Of a DNA stretch of 64,000 nt, positions 41,246-51,722 are shown piece after piece. Origin of the DNA: Seminavis robusta (lineage: Eukaryota > Bacillariophyta > Bacillariophyceae > Naviculales > Naviculaceae); assembly GCA_903772945.1 (NCBI GenBank), contig CAICTM010000090.1:60904-124903 (forward strand), written 5' to 3'. Within the stretch, counting starts at the first letter, position 1. The number at the start of each line of letters is the position of its first letter. Below the pieces are notes generated by a model. The model searched no databases. It was not told where the DNA came from and worked only from the letters and a program-made list of their open reading frames with translations. The translations under genes and the position numbers were made by a program.

Positions 41246-41611
41246 ATGAGCGATCCCTTGGAACGCTTCCTCAGGGACCTCCTGCGGGAGAACAATGCGG
41301 GCGACGTTACGATTGCCGACGACAATGCATCAACACAGACTCCCCTACCAATGCTTAGGCATCTGAGTGCTTCGGTTTCCTCTGACCTCAGTATGAGTAT
41401 TTCCTCTCTACAAGAGAACTCATCCACTTCGCTAGATAGCATGTTGAGCTCTTCCGGATCTCGCTGGGATAGTATCCCAAGCATTGGAAACCAAAAGCCC
41501 AAGAAGGAGCGGATTCCCTGCATGCCGCGCCGATCACTGGACCGCGAATCTGATGCCGTTGCGGTGGTGGTGGTGGCGGCGAAAGAGAACGACCACCAGG
41601 ATGCAGCATAG
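41246..41611 (+). CDS. Short Ser-rich protein of the 'SRW...PRR' type
   Basis: 121 aa from the ATG at 41246 (MSDPLERFLRDLL); the frame also contains an earlier ATG at 41144, but the leader it would add is unlike the rest. After an amphipathic N-terminal helix the protein is Ser-rich, with SGSRWDSIPS, then KPKKERIPCMPRRSLDRES. The same order of motifs occurs in the ORF at 25136. No domain of known function. An acidic/hydrophobic tail with a Val run follows. Confidence 0.55.
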   Translation: MSDPLERFLRDLLRENNAGDVTIADDNASTQTPLPMLRHLSASVSSDLSMSISSLQENSSTSLDSMLSSSGSRWDSIPSIGNQKPKKERIPCMPRRSLDRESDAVAVVVVAAKENDHQDAA

Positions 41612-41957
41612 AAGACAGCCACAGAAATGGAGTCTTCATTGACTTCCATTCAAACATGGAGAGCAGGCGATTGCTCGCAATAAGGGCACTGGAAAATAGG
41701 AACGGAAGGAAGGCACTCTCATAACATCTACGGGCAAACGTTTTGGCCATTTGGGAACCCCTCAACAGAAGATATGCAATGCCCACGGCTTGTTCGCTTT
41801 TCGTGACGAAGGGGGCGAGTGATATTGACGGCACCTATCCCACTCAATCGATCGTTGAGCGCGATCTAGTACAACTCATAACTGCTATTATAGCTTTTCA
41901 TAAAGACTCATGGCCGCTGCTATATTTTCATATATGTAGCAAACACCACACTCAGAA
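41612..41957. other. Intergenic region between convergent genes
   Basis: About 350 bp; nothing recognised. Confidence 0.5.
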
Positions 41958-43148
41958 TCATCCCACCAGCCGGCGGATCGCCTCCGGCGCCTTGTTCAGC
42001 TTTGGGGTCTCTGGTGGCGGGGTATCTGGTTTGCCAGCGTCCTCGCCATATCTTCCTGGCGACAAATGGGGCCAATGACCAGTGGTCTCGCCCTCCTCAA
42101 ACGCCCCCCGTCTTTCTTGTAGGACAGCGGGTGTTGCCAGATGTTTGGGCGTCATACACACGTACGAGACGGCCCTCAAGAGTTCCGTCGAGGGCGCCAT
42201 GGAGGGCTTTTCCAAGGCCGGAATGTTGGCATGAATGGTTCGAGAATCCCACAAGATAAGATCACCCGCCTGTGCTGACACGAAGCGGAGCTGATGGTGC
42301 ATCTCTGTGGGAAGACCAGGGCTATTCAATGGGATCCGGACAAAGTTCCGGTTGGTAGTGGCATGATAGTTGATGAAGGCAGAATGGAACTTGTGCGACT
42401 TTGGAACTGCTACAAATCCTCCCGTCATTGTGGTGGCGTCGGTGAGAGTGACCAGCCCCTGTACGCAGTGAAATCCTTGCAATTTGAAACCTTGGTCCAC
42501 ATGGGACCATCCATCACGAGTCTTCCAACCTGGCTTGTACTGCCATGGCCGAAAGACATTGATTCCATCAAAACTGGTCAACAGTTCCAGTGACTCCTTG
42601 TCGCCCTTTGTTTGTTGCCCCCAAACCGTCCGAAAGGCTTGCTGGACCTTGGGCAAACACCGAATGTACCACTGCAAGTCGCACTGGCCAACTCCACCGT
42701 CATGGATGATGCCGTTGTGGGGCATGCCCATTTGATAAAAGCTAGTCCAAGTTTCTGGATCGTGGCGTTTCCATTCGAATGTGCTTTCCAAAAACTCCCA
42801 TAGCTTGTCATGTGCTACGGCGACCTCCTTACTTTCCAGAACCCCCTTGACCACGACATAACCGTGTTCCTGCAGGAACGCCGCCATGTATGGGTCGTCC
42901 GCACGAAAGCGCGGGACGGGAGAGGTGTCGATGGTGACACTCTTCTTGGTTCGATGGAGGTAGCTCATGTCTTTCTTTTGGCCCACTTTCCGGGCTTGAA
43001 AGGTGCCGTCCGAGGACAGCTCCTCAAAGAAGACCGAGCCGTCGTCTGCGGTGATTGTCGTGACGGAGGGCTTCAGGTCTTTCCGATTGAACGATCCAAC
43101 GGCGGACACGATGCTTTCGGTTTCTTCGGTTTTTTGTTGCTGTGCCAT
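41958..43148 (-). CDS. Phytanoyl-CoA dioxygenase (PhyH)-family Fe(II)/2-oxoglutarate oxygenase
   Basis: 396 aa from the ATG at 43148; upstream frame begins at TTG only. A disordered leader (1-80) precedes YMAAFLQEHGYVVVKGVLES, the typical PhyH start. Iron ligands are visible: HxD in GWSHVDQG (His216, Asp218) and the distal His306 in DSRTIHAN, with Arg303 preceding it. GGFVAVPKSHKFH is the conserved GxxxxxPGSHK-type turn. The complete facial triad predicts an active oxygenase hydroxylating a small molecule or lipid; the substrate is unknown. No peroxisomal SKL or organelle leader is seen, so the location is probably cytosolic. Confidence 0.88.
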   Translation of the reverse strand: MAQQQKTEETESIVSAVGSFNRKDLKPSVTTITADDGSVFFEELSSDGTFQARKVGQKKDMSYLHRTKKSVTIDTSPVPRFRADDPYMAAFLQEHGYVVVKGVLESKEVAVAHDKLWEFLESTFEWKRHDPETWTSFYQMGMPHNGIIHDGGVGQCDLQWYIRCLPKVQQAFRTVWGQQTKGDKESLELLTSFDGINVFRPWQYKPGWKTRDGWSHVDQGFKLQGFHCVQGLVTLTDATTMTGGFVAVPKSHKFHSAFINYHATTNRNFVRIPLNSPGLPTEMHHQLRFVSAQAGDLILWDSRTIHANIPALEKPSMAPSTELLRAVSYVCMTPKHLATPAVLQERRGAFEEGETTGHWPHLSPGRYGEDAGKPDTPPPETPKLNKAPEAIRRLVG

Positions 43149-43456
43149 GGTCTTATCCTTTGCTGTTGTTTGAAGGTGTTGTGTTGTGGGCCTTATTGTG
43201 GCGAGAGGCGAAGGTTTTTTGTTTTGTGTGGTTGTTTGAAGCAAACGTGCTTTGGGTGAGTCTCAGTCGCGTGCACTAGATTGTGACTGGGTGCTGCCCA
43301 AGGATCGAAGCATCGATGCCGCAGCTCAGCCAACTAAATGTGACTTTCAGAAAGAGAGACATACTGTACCGGTAGGTAGACTTGCTAATAATTTGATTTA
43401 TACATAACAACATCAAGATACTGGACTTGAGATTGCCTTACACAGGTTCGAGCTTA
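43149..43456. other. Intergenic region
   Basis: About 300 bp between the start of the oxygenase and the end of the Cys-rich gene, both minus strand. It contains an ACCGGTAGG word. Nothing else is seen. Confidence 0.5.
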
Positions 43457-45348
43457 TCAATATCCCGCGTCATGGGCGGTAACACACTTGTTGTCCTTAC
43501 AGAACTCTCCCTGGGGGCAGTGGCTGTTGCGCCTGCAGGGACAGAGGGGGAACTCACAAGTCGGTGGCTGGCGGGACAAGGTTGTTCCATCGAGGCATTG
43601 CTTTACGTCCCAGGGACAGACCAAAGGATCCGGGCACTCTTCGAATCGGCACAGCGGAGGAACTCGACCTACAGTGCTGCCATCCGGGCAAGTTCTGACA
43701 TCCAGAGGACAGACTACGTCGTCTCTGCAGCGGCCTTGATCGCACTGCTCCCCTGGAAAGCATTGACTGTTGGATCTGCAGGTGCAGGGCTGAAACTCGC
43801 AGTCGGGGCCTCTTCTGGTCACAAACGACCCATCCACACACTGCTTTACATCATCTGTGCATCCATTGTCAACGCAAACTCCTTGGTTGCATCTCTCCCC
43901 TTCAAAGCAGTGCCTATTGAATCGGCAGGTGCAGGGCTGAAACTCACAGAAGGGTCCTGTTCGGGACACAACAGACCCATCCACACACTGCTTTACATCA
44001 GCAGGGCAAGCATTTTCCTTGCACTGACCACTATCACATTGCTCATCCGGAAAACATTGCCTGTTGTTCCGGCATCCGCACGGTTCAAAGTTACAATCCG
44101 GAGGGGTTCTGGAAACCACAGATCCATCCCTGCACTGCTTTACATCCAGGGGACAAACCGCTTCCACACACTTTCCATTTTGGCAGCGCTCATCTGGAAA
44201 GCACTGCCTGTTATCTTGGCATCTACAATCGGGAAACTCACAAGTGGGTGGAGTTCTGGGCACAAAGGACCCATCACCACATTGTTTCCTTTCATCAGGG
44301 CAAGCTCTTTCAATGCAAATGCCAGCAACATTACACTGCTCATCTGGAAAGCACTGCCTGTTACCATTGCATCGACAAGGCTCAAACTCACAGTCTGGAC
44401 CAGTTCGGGACACAAAAGACCCGTCACCACACTGTTTGACATCGGCTGGACAAACCACACCCTGTACGCAAACTTGGTTGACACAGCGTTCATCGGGGAA
44501 GCAGTGTCGATCACGACGGCATCGACACGGATCAAACTCGCAGTCCGGTTCGGTGCGGCCCACTTGACGTCCATCGGCACACGTCTTGAGCTCCAACGTG
44601 CAGGCGACTTGTTGGCACCTTCCTACAATGCACTGTTCGCCTCGGTTGCATTGTTGGTTGTTGCGACAACGACAAGCCGGGAACTCACAGCTGGAACCTC
44701 TTCGGGATACAAAGGATCCATCGCCACACTGTAGAACATCATCGGGACAAAGGACGCGATCATCTTGGAGGCACCTGCCATTGGCACATAGGTCACCTGG
44801 TCGGCAGTCTCGGTTTGCGCGGCATGGGAAAAAGGGAGCATCGGTTTCCTCGCAGCGTCCACGGCGGCACGTATTTCTGGTAGAGTTAAGTAGTAGGAGG
44901 GTCACAACGAAAAACCATAGATAAGATTGTTCATTGGACCAAGAATTATTTGAGAACTCCAAGAGCGTACCTTGTGCAGGGGTATCCAACTCGGCAGGTT
45001 TGCTACGATAGAAGATAGAATAGACATTCATTGGTTTTGTGAGGTGTGCACACCATTCTCCCTTGTGTTCGAATGACAAACAAATAAGACGACGATATTA
45101 TCTTCTTTACTTACTTGGGGACAATCCATTGCCCGACGGCACTCGAGTGGAGGTGAAGGACGACCTTTGGGAGGACCGCCTTTGGGAGGACGAGGACGGC
45201 CATTGGGAGGACGGCCATTTTGCGGCAATCGTCGAGCCACTTCCGTTACATTCGAATCGTTCGCTGTTACATTTTCCTCGGCAGTGGCTCCACACACCAA
45301 CCACACGGCAGCAATCCACAGAAAGGCGCGCATCATTATTATTCTCAT
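43457..45348 (-). CDS. Secreted protein of nine Cys-rich DGSxVxR repeats, 3 exons
   Basis: Exons in transcript order: 45348-45115, 45002-44971, 44876-43457; 561 aa. Exon 1 encodes a signal peptide (MMRAFLWIAAVWLVCGATA) and a Gly/Pro/Arg linker ending at a Cys pair; the 32-nt exon 2 (QTCRVGYPCTR) and the start of exon 3 complete that Cys set. Then come about nine repeats of some 49 aa: a first half CPxDVKQCxDGSxVxRxxPxCxFxPC and a second half CRxNxQCFPDEQCxxGxC. Repeat 8 lacks its second half. The first half resembles short Cys units found in many prokaryotic and algal secreted proteins; the second resembles EB/dickkopf-like four-Cys knots. An extracellular disulfide-rich adhesive or inhibitor-like protein is inferred. 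The repeat DNA (about 147 bp per unit) also keeps an antisense frame open. Confidence 0.85.
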
Positions 45349-45679
45349 TTCAAGATAGAAGTCTTTATTAACAATTTGAACTGCCAAAGAATGAGACAAG
45401 GATATGACTGAGTTTTGTGGCCGGATCTTTTGGCGGCAACCAGCCACGAGCTTGCACCCACCCCTTCCCTGCTCTTTGCTTCGAAAAGTGTAGCTCCGTT
45501 TTTGGCGCTGGTGTCTGGGTCACGAGCTTTGACAGGCACGTTTTGTTGACGGCCAGACTGTCTTCGTTCCGAGGCCAAAGATTTCGAAGAAAACAAAAAT
45601 CCAAGAGAGAAAACTTTCTCACATCACTCTTTAGCCAGCTTTCATCGCAGCCACTTTTACTTCCTGTACTAGTAATAGA
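45349..45679. promoter_or_regulatory. Compact divergent promoter region
   Basis: 331 bp separate the start codons of the Cys-rich gene (minus) and the CobW fusion (plus), so both promoters and 5' UTRs must fit here. No TATA box was identified with confidence. Confidence 0.5.
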
Positions 45680-48600
45680 ATGTCTCGTAAAGCTCGTGAA
45701 GACAAGGCCGCCTGGCATACCCCCTCAGTCTATGCCTTTGCAGGGGACTATGGCCCCTTCAAGACTCGAGGACATGCTCCCATTGAGGATGTCTTGGTTT
45801 TCTTGACCGTCTCGGAGACTGGCCATGATGCTGAGGGAAATATTCGCCATCCCATGTACTCCATGGCAGCACAAGCCCAGCAAATTCTGTTGCAACCTCC
45901 GACGTACAATGATAGCAAAACTACACGTACTTTTCAGCACTTGTTGGTGGTAGATCTAGCAGACATGATCCAACAAGAAGAGAGTGAGGACAACCAAGAC
46001 GACAAGAACAGCAGCAGCAACAGCAGCAGCAACAGCAGTGCACTGCAAGAAGCCCTGACACGAGAAGTCATAGAAGTGGAGCTGGTCAAGGGATTTGGAA
46101 AATCACTTCTACGATTGTTGCAACGGCTGAGGTTCCACCACGTCGTCTTGGCAGCCGCGGGAGAGTTGTGTGGCTTGTCACTCAAATTATTTGCGGCCTT
46201 GCAAGACTACGATCCCGAAATTGTCACGGATATCTGGTTGTTGCATCCCCTTTTGACGGCCAAATTCATCAATACACACTTGGTTCCCATGGGGCAGAAT
46301 CAGCAACAACAGCAAAGGCAACGGACCAATGGTGGTGGAAATGGCAGCAAAAGTGGCAAGAAGGGCCAGAAAAACAGCAGCAAACACAACCACAACAACA
46401 AGCAGCAGCATCCACCATCTTTGCAACTCCATTTGGTGTTTGAAAGTGAAGTGGCGCGAGACAAACGTTTGGACATGATTCGGTATGCCTTTCCGGATGG
46501 GACGACACAAGTCATTAGTAGTCAAGATCAACCGGACGACCTCTTGGTCTCCTTGTTTCTTGGCAATCCACAACAATCCACACAAGAACAACTGTCATGT
46601 TACAATCCCGATTACTGCAATGAAATGGGCAAGTCACTCTTCTTGAGCAAGGTCACTGTCGAAATGGATCGACACAGTAAACAGTACGAACGAAATTGCC
46701 AAGAGATCACCGCCGACTTGTTGGTGGTCCAAAGACCCAAGACGGCAGACACGGACACCACTACCGAATCCGATTGGAGTCGAATGGATTGGGCCACCTG
46801 TGAACGTCATGTCGGCGCATTGGCGCTACGCGGAAACCGTTGTGTTCTAGTTCGTTCGCTCCAGGGAGCTTGGTCCGGGATGCGCCTTCCCAGCGTCGTG
46901 CCCAAACCGGACGAATCGCCAGCGGAAGCTGCCATTCGCGCTCTGGTGGAGTTTACCGAAGTGGATGCAAGCGAAGTTACGGCATTGCCGTGGGTACCCC
47001 CCGTGGCTGTTTATGCACCCAACAATCGACCCATTCTGATGCATTTGTACCCGCTGTATGCCACGGCGCCACCACCGGATGGACCTCTGGAAGATGCAGA
47101 TATGGAAGACGATGAAACACCGTACGATTGGTATACGTACACCAACGCTGTTCAAAAGCTGGACGAACGGTCTGTGGCGGCTCTGCAGACCATGTCATCG
47201 GCGCTGATTGAGGCAGCCAATGTAGCAGTAATACCGTGCAAATGGGGAGGAGTGTTTGGACAAGAAATGCCTAGTCGCAGCGTTGTTCATGAAAGCGACA
47301 ATAACAAGAACCATACAGCTACCAATGCACCACAGTTGGCATCCAATGGTGTCAAGCTGACCGCACAGGTGGAAGAATGGAAGCCATCGCGTCAAGGAGA
47401 TGTCTTGCAGGATGTCCGCAAAGCAAATGCCGGTCTCACGCAACGCATTGCCAACCAAAAGAATGGAGGTAACTTCAAGTTGCCAGTGACACTGCTGTCG
47501 GGATTTCTGGGGTCGGGCAAGACGACACTGTTGTCACACATTCTGGCCAACTACGAAGGTCTCAAGGTGGCCATACTGGTCAATGACATGGGTCAAATCA
47601 ACATTGATGCGGCTTTGTTGAAGAAGCAATCAGTTTCGGTCCATCAGAGGGAGGAGCACATGGTCGAAATGAGTAACGGGTGTATCTGCTGTACACTGCG
47701 TGAAGATCTGCTCGTGGAAGTTGCCAAGATTGCCTCGCAGGGAACCTTTGACTATTTGCTCATCGAGTCCACGGGAGTGTCCGAGCCCATGCCCGTAGCA
47801 GAAACCTTTACATTTGAGGATAGCACGGGATTGCGGCTTGGTGACATTGCCCAAATCGACACGTTGGTGACCGTGGTAGATGGATCGCGCTTTCTCTCCG
47901 AGTTGGACAGTCTACAATCATTGAAGGAGCGGGATTGGCATGCTGACCCAGAAGATCAGCGAACAATATCCCATTTGCTGTGCGATCAGGTGGAATTTGC
48001 CAATGTGTGCGTCTTGAATAAGTGCGACTTGATGAGTTCGGAAGAAAAGCAAAAGGTCAAACAGTTGATCCACAACATGAACCCAACGGCCAGGTTGGTT
48101 GAGTCTGTTTACAGTGCTGTGTCATTGGATACGGTCTTGGGGACGGGTCTGTTTTCCATGTCAGATGCAGAGAAACACGAAGGGTGGCTCAAAGAAGCCA
48201 GAATTGGTGAACATACACCCGAAACTCTGGAGTACGGCATTGGGTCTTTTACCTACAGAGCAAGGAAGCCATTCTTCCCCCACAAATTCCACAGCGTTAT
48301 CGAATCCATGCTCAATCAAACACCACCGTTTGACAAGAGCATCATCCTTCGGTCGAAAGGTTTTGTTTGGCTGGCAAACTTTCCACAACTGCAAGGAGAT
48401 TTCTCTCTCGCAGGACACCATTTTTCCCTTTTGCCGGGCAATCCATGGTGGGCAGAGATCGACAAGGAGCACTGGCCTGCGAATCTTGAACAGGCCATTG
48501 CGCCCTTGTGGCGCGAGCCGTACGGTGATCGGCAGCAGGAACTTGTCATCATCGGGCAGTCACTAGACCAAGAATCCATCACTGTTGCTTTGAATGCATG

Positions 48601-48799
48601 TCTGCTATCCGATGATGAGATGGAGCAAGGTCAAGAAGCATGGAATCAGATGTGCGTTGATGCCGGAGACCCGTTCCAAGATGATTGGGATGCAGCGATT
48701 GCAGCAGCACAGAGCGAAGCACACGATCACAGCTCAGATCATGAGCACAGCCATGAACATGCCCACGAGCATGCCCATGCACACAACCACCATCAATGA
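45680..48799 (+). CDS. Nudix-like / CobW-COG0523 GTPase fusion with His-rich tail
   Basis: 1039 aa, single exon, ATG at 45680. Residues 1-340 are an unassigned domain with Ser- and Asn/Gln-rich insertions. Residues about 370-520 look like a Nudix fold (HVGALALRGNRCVLVRS, ESPAEAAIRALVEFTEV), but the REUxEE catalytic glutamates are mostly lost. A COG0523 GTPase follows: Walker A GFLGSGKTT at 608-616, CICC at 668-671 (the CxCC metal site), ESTGVSEP, and NKCD near 780. The CobW C-terminal domain covers about 860-990, and the protein ends in a His/Asp/Glu-rich tail. COG0523 proteins are GTP-driven metallochaperones, typically for zinc (ZNG1) or cobalt; the His-rich end suggests zinc. Eukaryotic members are usually 350-450 aa, so the long N-terminal fusion is unusual. 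Confidence 0.88.
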   Translation: MSRKAREDKAAWHTPSVYAFAGDYGPFKTRGHAPIEDVLVFLTVSETGHDAEGNIRHPMYSMAAQAQQILLQPPTYNDSKTTRTFQHLLVVDLADMIQQEESEDNQDDKNSSSNSSSNSSALQEALTREVIEVELVKGFGKSLLRLLQRLRFHHVVLAAAGELCGLSLKLFAALQDYDPEIVTDIWLLHPLLTAKFINTHLVPMGQNQQQQQRQRTNGGGNGSKSGKKGQKNSSKHNHNNKQQHPPSLQLHLVFESEVARDKRLDMIRYAFPDGTTQVISSQDQPDDLLVSLFLGNPQQSTQEQLSCYNPDYCNEMGKSLFLSKVTVEMDRHSKQYERNCQEITADLLVVQRPKTADTDTTTESDWSRMDWATCERHVGALALRGNRCVLVRSLQGAWSGMRLPSVVPKPDESPAEAAIRALVEFTEVDASEVTALPWVPPVAVYAPNNRPILMHLYPLYATAPPPDGPLEDADMEDDETPYDWYTYTNAVQKLDERSVAALQTMSSALIEAANVAVIPCKWGGVFGQEMPSRSVVHESDNNKNHTATNAPQLASNGVKLTAQVEEWKPSRQGDVLQDVRKANAGLTQRIANQKNGGNFKLPVTLLSGFLGSGKTTLLSHILANYEGLKVAILVNDMGQINIDAALLKKQSVSVHQREEHMVEMSNGCICCTLREDLLVEVAKIASQGTFDYLLIESTGVSEPMPVAETFTFEDSTGLRLGDIAQIDTLVTVVDGSRFLSELDSLQSLKERDWHADPEDQRTISHLLCDQVEFANVCVLNKCDLMSSEEKQKVKQLIHNMNPTARLVESVYSAVSLDTVLGTGLFSMSDAEKHEGWLKEARIGEHTPETLEYGIGSFTYRARKPFFPHKFHSVIESMLNQTPPFDKSIILRSKGFVWLANFPQLQGDFSLAGHHFSLLPGNPWWAEIDKEHWPANLEQAIAPLWREPYGDRQQELVIIGQSLDQESITVALNACLLSDDEMEQGQEAWNQMCVDAGDPFQDDWDAAIAAAQSEAHDHSSDHEHSHEHAHEHAHAHNHHQ

Positions 48800-49489
48800 G
48801 ACGACGCATTTCTAGGTGGCTGATAGGGTACGGTGTACCGGTACGGTACGAGAGAGACATCAATCGATTGGACAAGGTTAATGTATGTAGGACGCTTGTC
48901 TGCCTGTCCACGGTCGATACCGGTAGTGGCTCGAGAGATTTTGTCAAACTGCATAGTGATAGGGCATGAACTGGCACCGGTGGCCACCACACAAAGTGGC
49001 AATAAAGCAAACATCATCATAACTCTCTGCATAAAGAAACTCGTTTTTATTTTGCTGCGTTGGGAGTTCAACGTGTCATTGTTAGGTGGCCCGGGGCTGG
49101 ACCAGGGGTTGGACCAAGAATGGAGCCTGGAATAGACCGGGGGAAGTCATGGATTTGGTCCAAAATGGGTCTGAAGATACTAGCTTGCCTCTAGCTAGCT
49201 AGCTACGGTAGTGGATTGACCGGGAGTTGTCATGGCGGCTTGGGATGTGAGCCTTGAGACCCTCACTTCCTCCTTAACGTACGATCGTCTGGCCCTCGCA
49301 CGGTGTTCTCCATTTTCTCAAAAGATTTTCACCCGCCTCTGACGGCTGACGGCTTCTTTTTTCGCTCTTGGTACCAAAGGCAACAGCTTGCCAAGCGAGA
49401 AGCCTTTTGGTACCAAAGCAGCAAAGCAGCAAGCACCAGCCACAACAACAATTAATTGATCTCCATGAGGAATCACACCCGATCTTATT
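48800..49489. other. Intergenic region
   Basis: 0.7 kb holding GTACCGGTACGGTACG at 48835-48850 and CTAGCTAGCTAGCTACGG at about 49192. No gene is seen. Confidence 0.5.
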
Positions 49490-50852
49490 ATGTCTGAGAC
49501 CATGTCCTTGAATGTCGATACAGCAATGGAAGGCCCCATAGGCTTATCATCGTTGGAAGAGCGATGGAACAATGCCAGCTTTGATGAACTTTGGGATTTT
49601 GAAAATGACGCAGAATTCGATGCGGGTTCTCTCTTTTTGGCGAATCCCACTGCCCTCTCAGAATCGGCCGCTGTGAATGCCGAGGCATCCGAAGCGACCA
49701 CAGTAGCGAAGGATCATGTCACAAAGGAAACAACGGCTCCAACCACCAAGAACAACACTGGAAAGGAAGAGAAACGCGAAGACAGTGTGGCAACTCCCGA
49801 GGCAACGGGCAGTAGCACAACAGCCAAGCAAATCATTCCCAACAAGATGGACGCAGTCTTTGGACGTGGCAGAAAGAGAGAACATGTTCGAAATGGGTCC
49901 TTGTATCGCGCCTTGATTGAAAAACACTATGTGCCGTATAGCCAATTGGACAAAAAGAACTTTGCTCGTCGTCGCAGATACGTCCAACAGAACATTCTAG
50001 ACATTATTCTGAAAAACAAGGGTCGCTTCATCATGCGGCAGGGATGTGCGCCTCTTGGATCCCTCGAAATGCGCCTCTTGGATCCCACTGACAAAAAGGA
50101 TACGAGGCTGATCTTCAAGAAAGTACAGAGAAGTCTATTCAATGAGAAAAAACGACGTCAGGCTAAGGGTGAGGACGTGGACGCCGCATCCGCATTATTG
50201 GAATCGACGGGAGACGACGCTTCCGAGAGCACAGTTCATTCCACCAAAGACGAATTCGAAGACGCCCCCCCGCCTGACGAAGTCCCAACAGAGGAAACAA
50301 CAGAGGAAAAAGAGCCAATCCAAGGTGAAGGTCTCGCGGGTGATATTCAACCCCATTCTTTTGGAAACACATCATTCGACGCTCCTACCTGTGAACGAGA
50401 AAATGGAAACGCGGATGGTGATACGACGAACCTTGAACCCCAAGTACAGGAACAGAGTCATGATCACATCGAGACTCATGGTGGTCAATACGGCAATAGC
50501 GTGGACTTGTCCCCATCCAAAAAACAAGAACCGAGTGCCCAAGCCGCGGTCGTCGCAGAAGCAACCATCGTTTCAAAACCAACTGCAAAATATCCTCCGG
50601 GCACCAAAGTGCACAAGGTACGATTCCACGTGTTCGGGATTCTATAGGAAAGAACTTGGTTTTTGCCGTTCTAACACTTTACGATGCTTGCTTTGGTTTC
50701 CATTGCAGGAGTTCCCTCCCTTTGGGTGGTACAGTGGACAAGTCGTTTCCTTTGATGGACAAACTTACAAAGTCGTTTACGAAGACGATGATAGCGAATA
50801 TCTCAACGAAACAGATTTGGATATCATTATTGCTGCCAGTAGTACAGGATAA
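49490..50852 (+). CDS. DUF6824-type protein with C-terminal Tudor-like domain, 2 exons
   Basis: Exons 49490-50617 and 50709-50852; 423 aa. An acidic N-terminus (1-115) precedes a DUF6824-type domain (about 118-222): DAVFGRGRKREHVRNGSLYR, RRRRYVQQNILDIILKNKGRF and a basic end FKKVQRSLFNEKKRR. This domain is abundant in diatoms; a DNA-binding or regulatory role has been assumed, not shown. A long acidic/Thr-rich linker follows. Splicing then completes YPPGTKVHK+EFPPFGWYSGQV, YKVVYEDDDSEYLNETDLD, a Tudor/chromo-barrel-like fold with the aromatic GWYSG and YEDDDSE features. Without splicing the frame ends after nine residues of intron. Inside the first domain a 17-nt direct repeat is read in two frames. 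Nuclear chromatin reader is inference. Confidence 0.8.
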
Positions 50853-51722
50853 ATAGAGATGACTCAAGATGCTCCCTTTGTCGAGTTGGCGAAAGTCGGG
50901 GAAGAAAGGTGATGCGGGGCAAGCAAGGTTGATGATGCAAAGTTTTCAACAACCGGAACAACTTACGTAATTTTAAAATGGGTCTTTACACATCATGAAA
51001 CTTAGTTTTGTACTTGGCATGACATACGGTAGACTCGAATCACCTTGCAAAGTTTTGTTTGTGACTGCTCACAGGCAGACGTGTGTGGATTTCCTGCAAT
51101 CAAATAAATGCAACAAGCACAGGACGATTTATTAAGCAACCCAGGTCTGCTTAGCACCAGCAGATAGATGCATAGCACGAGGAATCCTCTCCAGTTTAGC
51201 CCATGAAGACCAACAGCTGAAGTTTTGCTTTCTCGGCTTGCCGAAAAGCCGTCTAGACTACAATTTTGTGTCTCCTGCACGCCGATTTATGAACTTCCAA
51301 TCTGGGCAGGATTGTCCAGTGCCGGCTACAACAGTGCAAGAAGTGAGGCCGTGGTCAGCAATGTAAGCTGAGAATTGACTTCAACATGATCAAGAATATG
51401 GGGTGTCAGCATAGGAATAGCACACACAAAAAATAGCGCAAGATATTGCTTCTAATCCTTGCGGTGCTACATCTTAAGTATTAGAACGTCTTCCCAGTGG
51501 CTAGCGTCTAAGTAGGCTCGGTCATTTTGGTCGGATAAGATGTGCTAGATTGGCTTGCGCCGGTTATATTATATCTAGAATGAAGTTTTGTATCTTGTGT
51601 CACGGCGTTGAGGACGGCAATATCCCCATCCTTAGTGCGATTCCGCCACGATCCTAGTTCGGCCTCCAAGCAACACAAAACAGAGGAAGAGACGATGACG
51701 CTTTGATCTTCTTCGACGGCCG
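50853..51722. other. Intergenic region between convergent genes
   Basis: 0.87 kb with no supported gene. Confidence 0.5.

Noticed and set aside
43427-44734. 435-codon + strand frame rich in Leu/Ala/Ser
   Set aside because: It is exactly antisense to the Cys-rich repeat gene and is open only because the 147-bp repeat unit lacks stops in that frame; its start is not supported.
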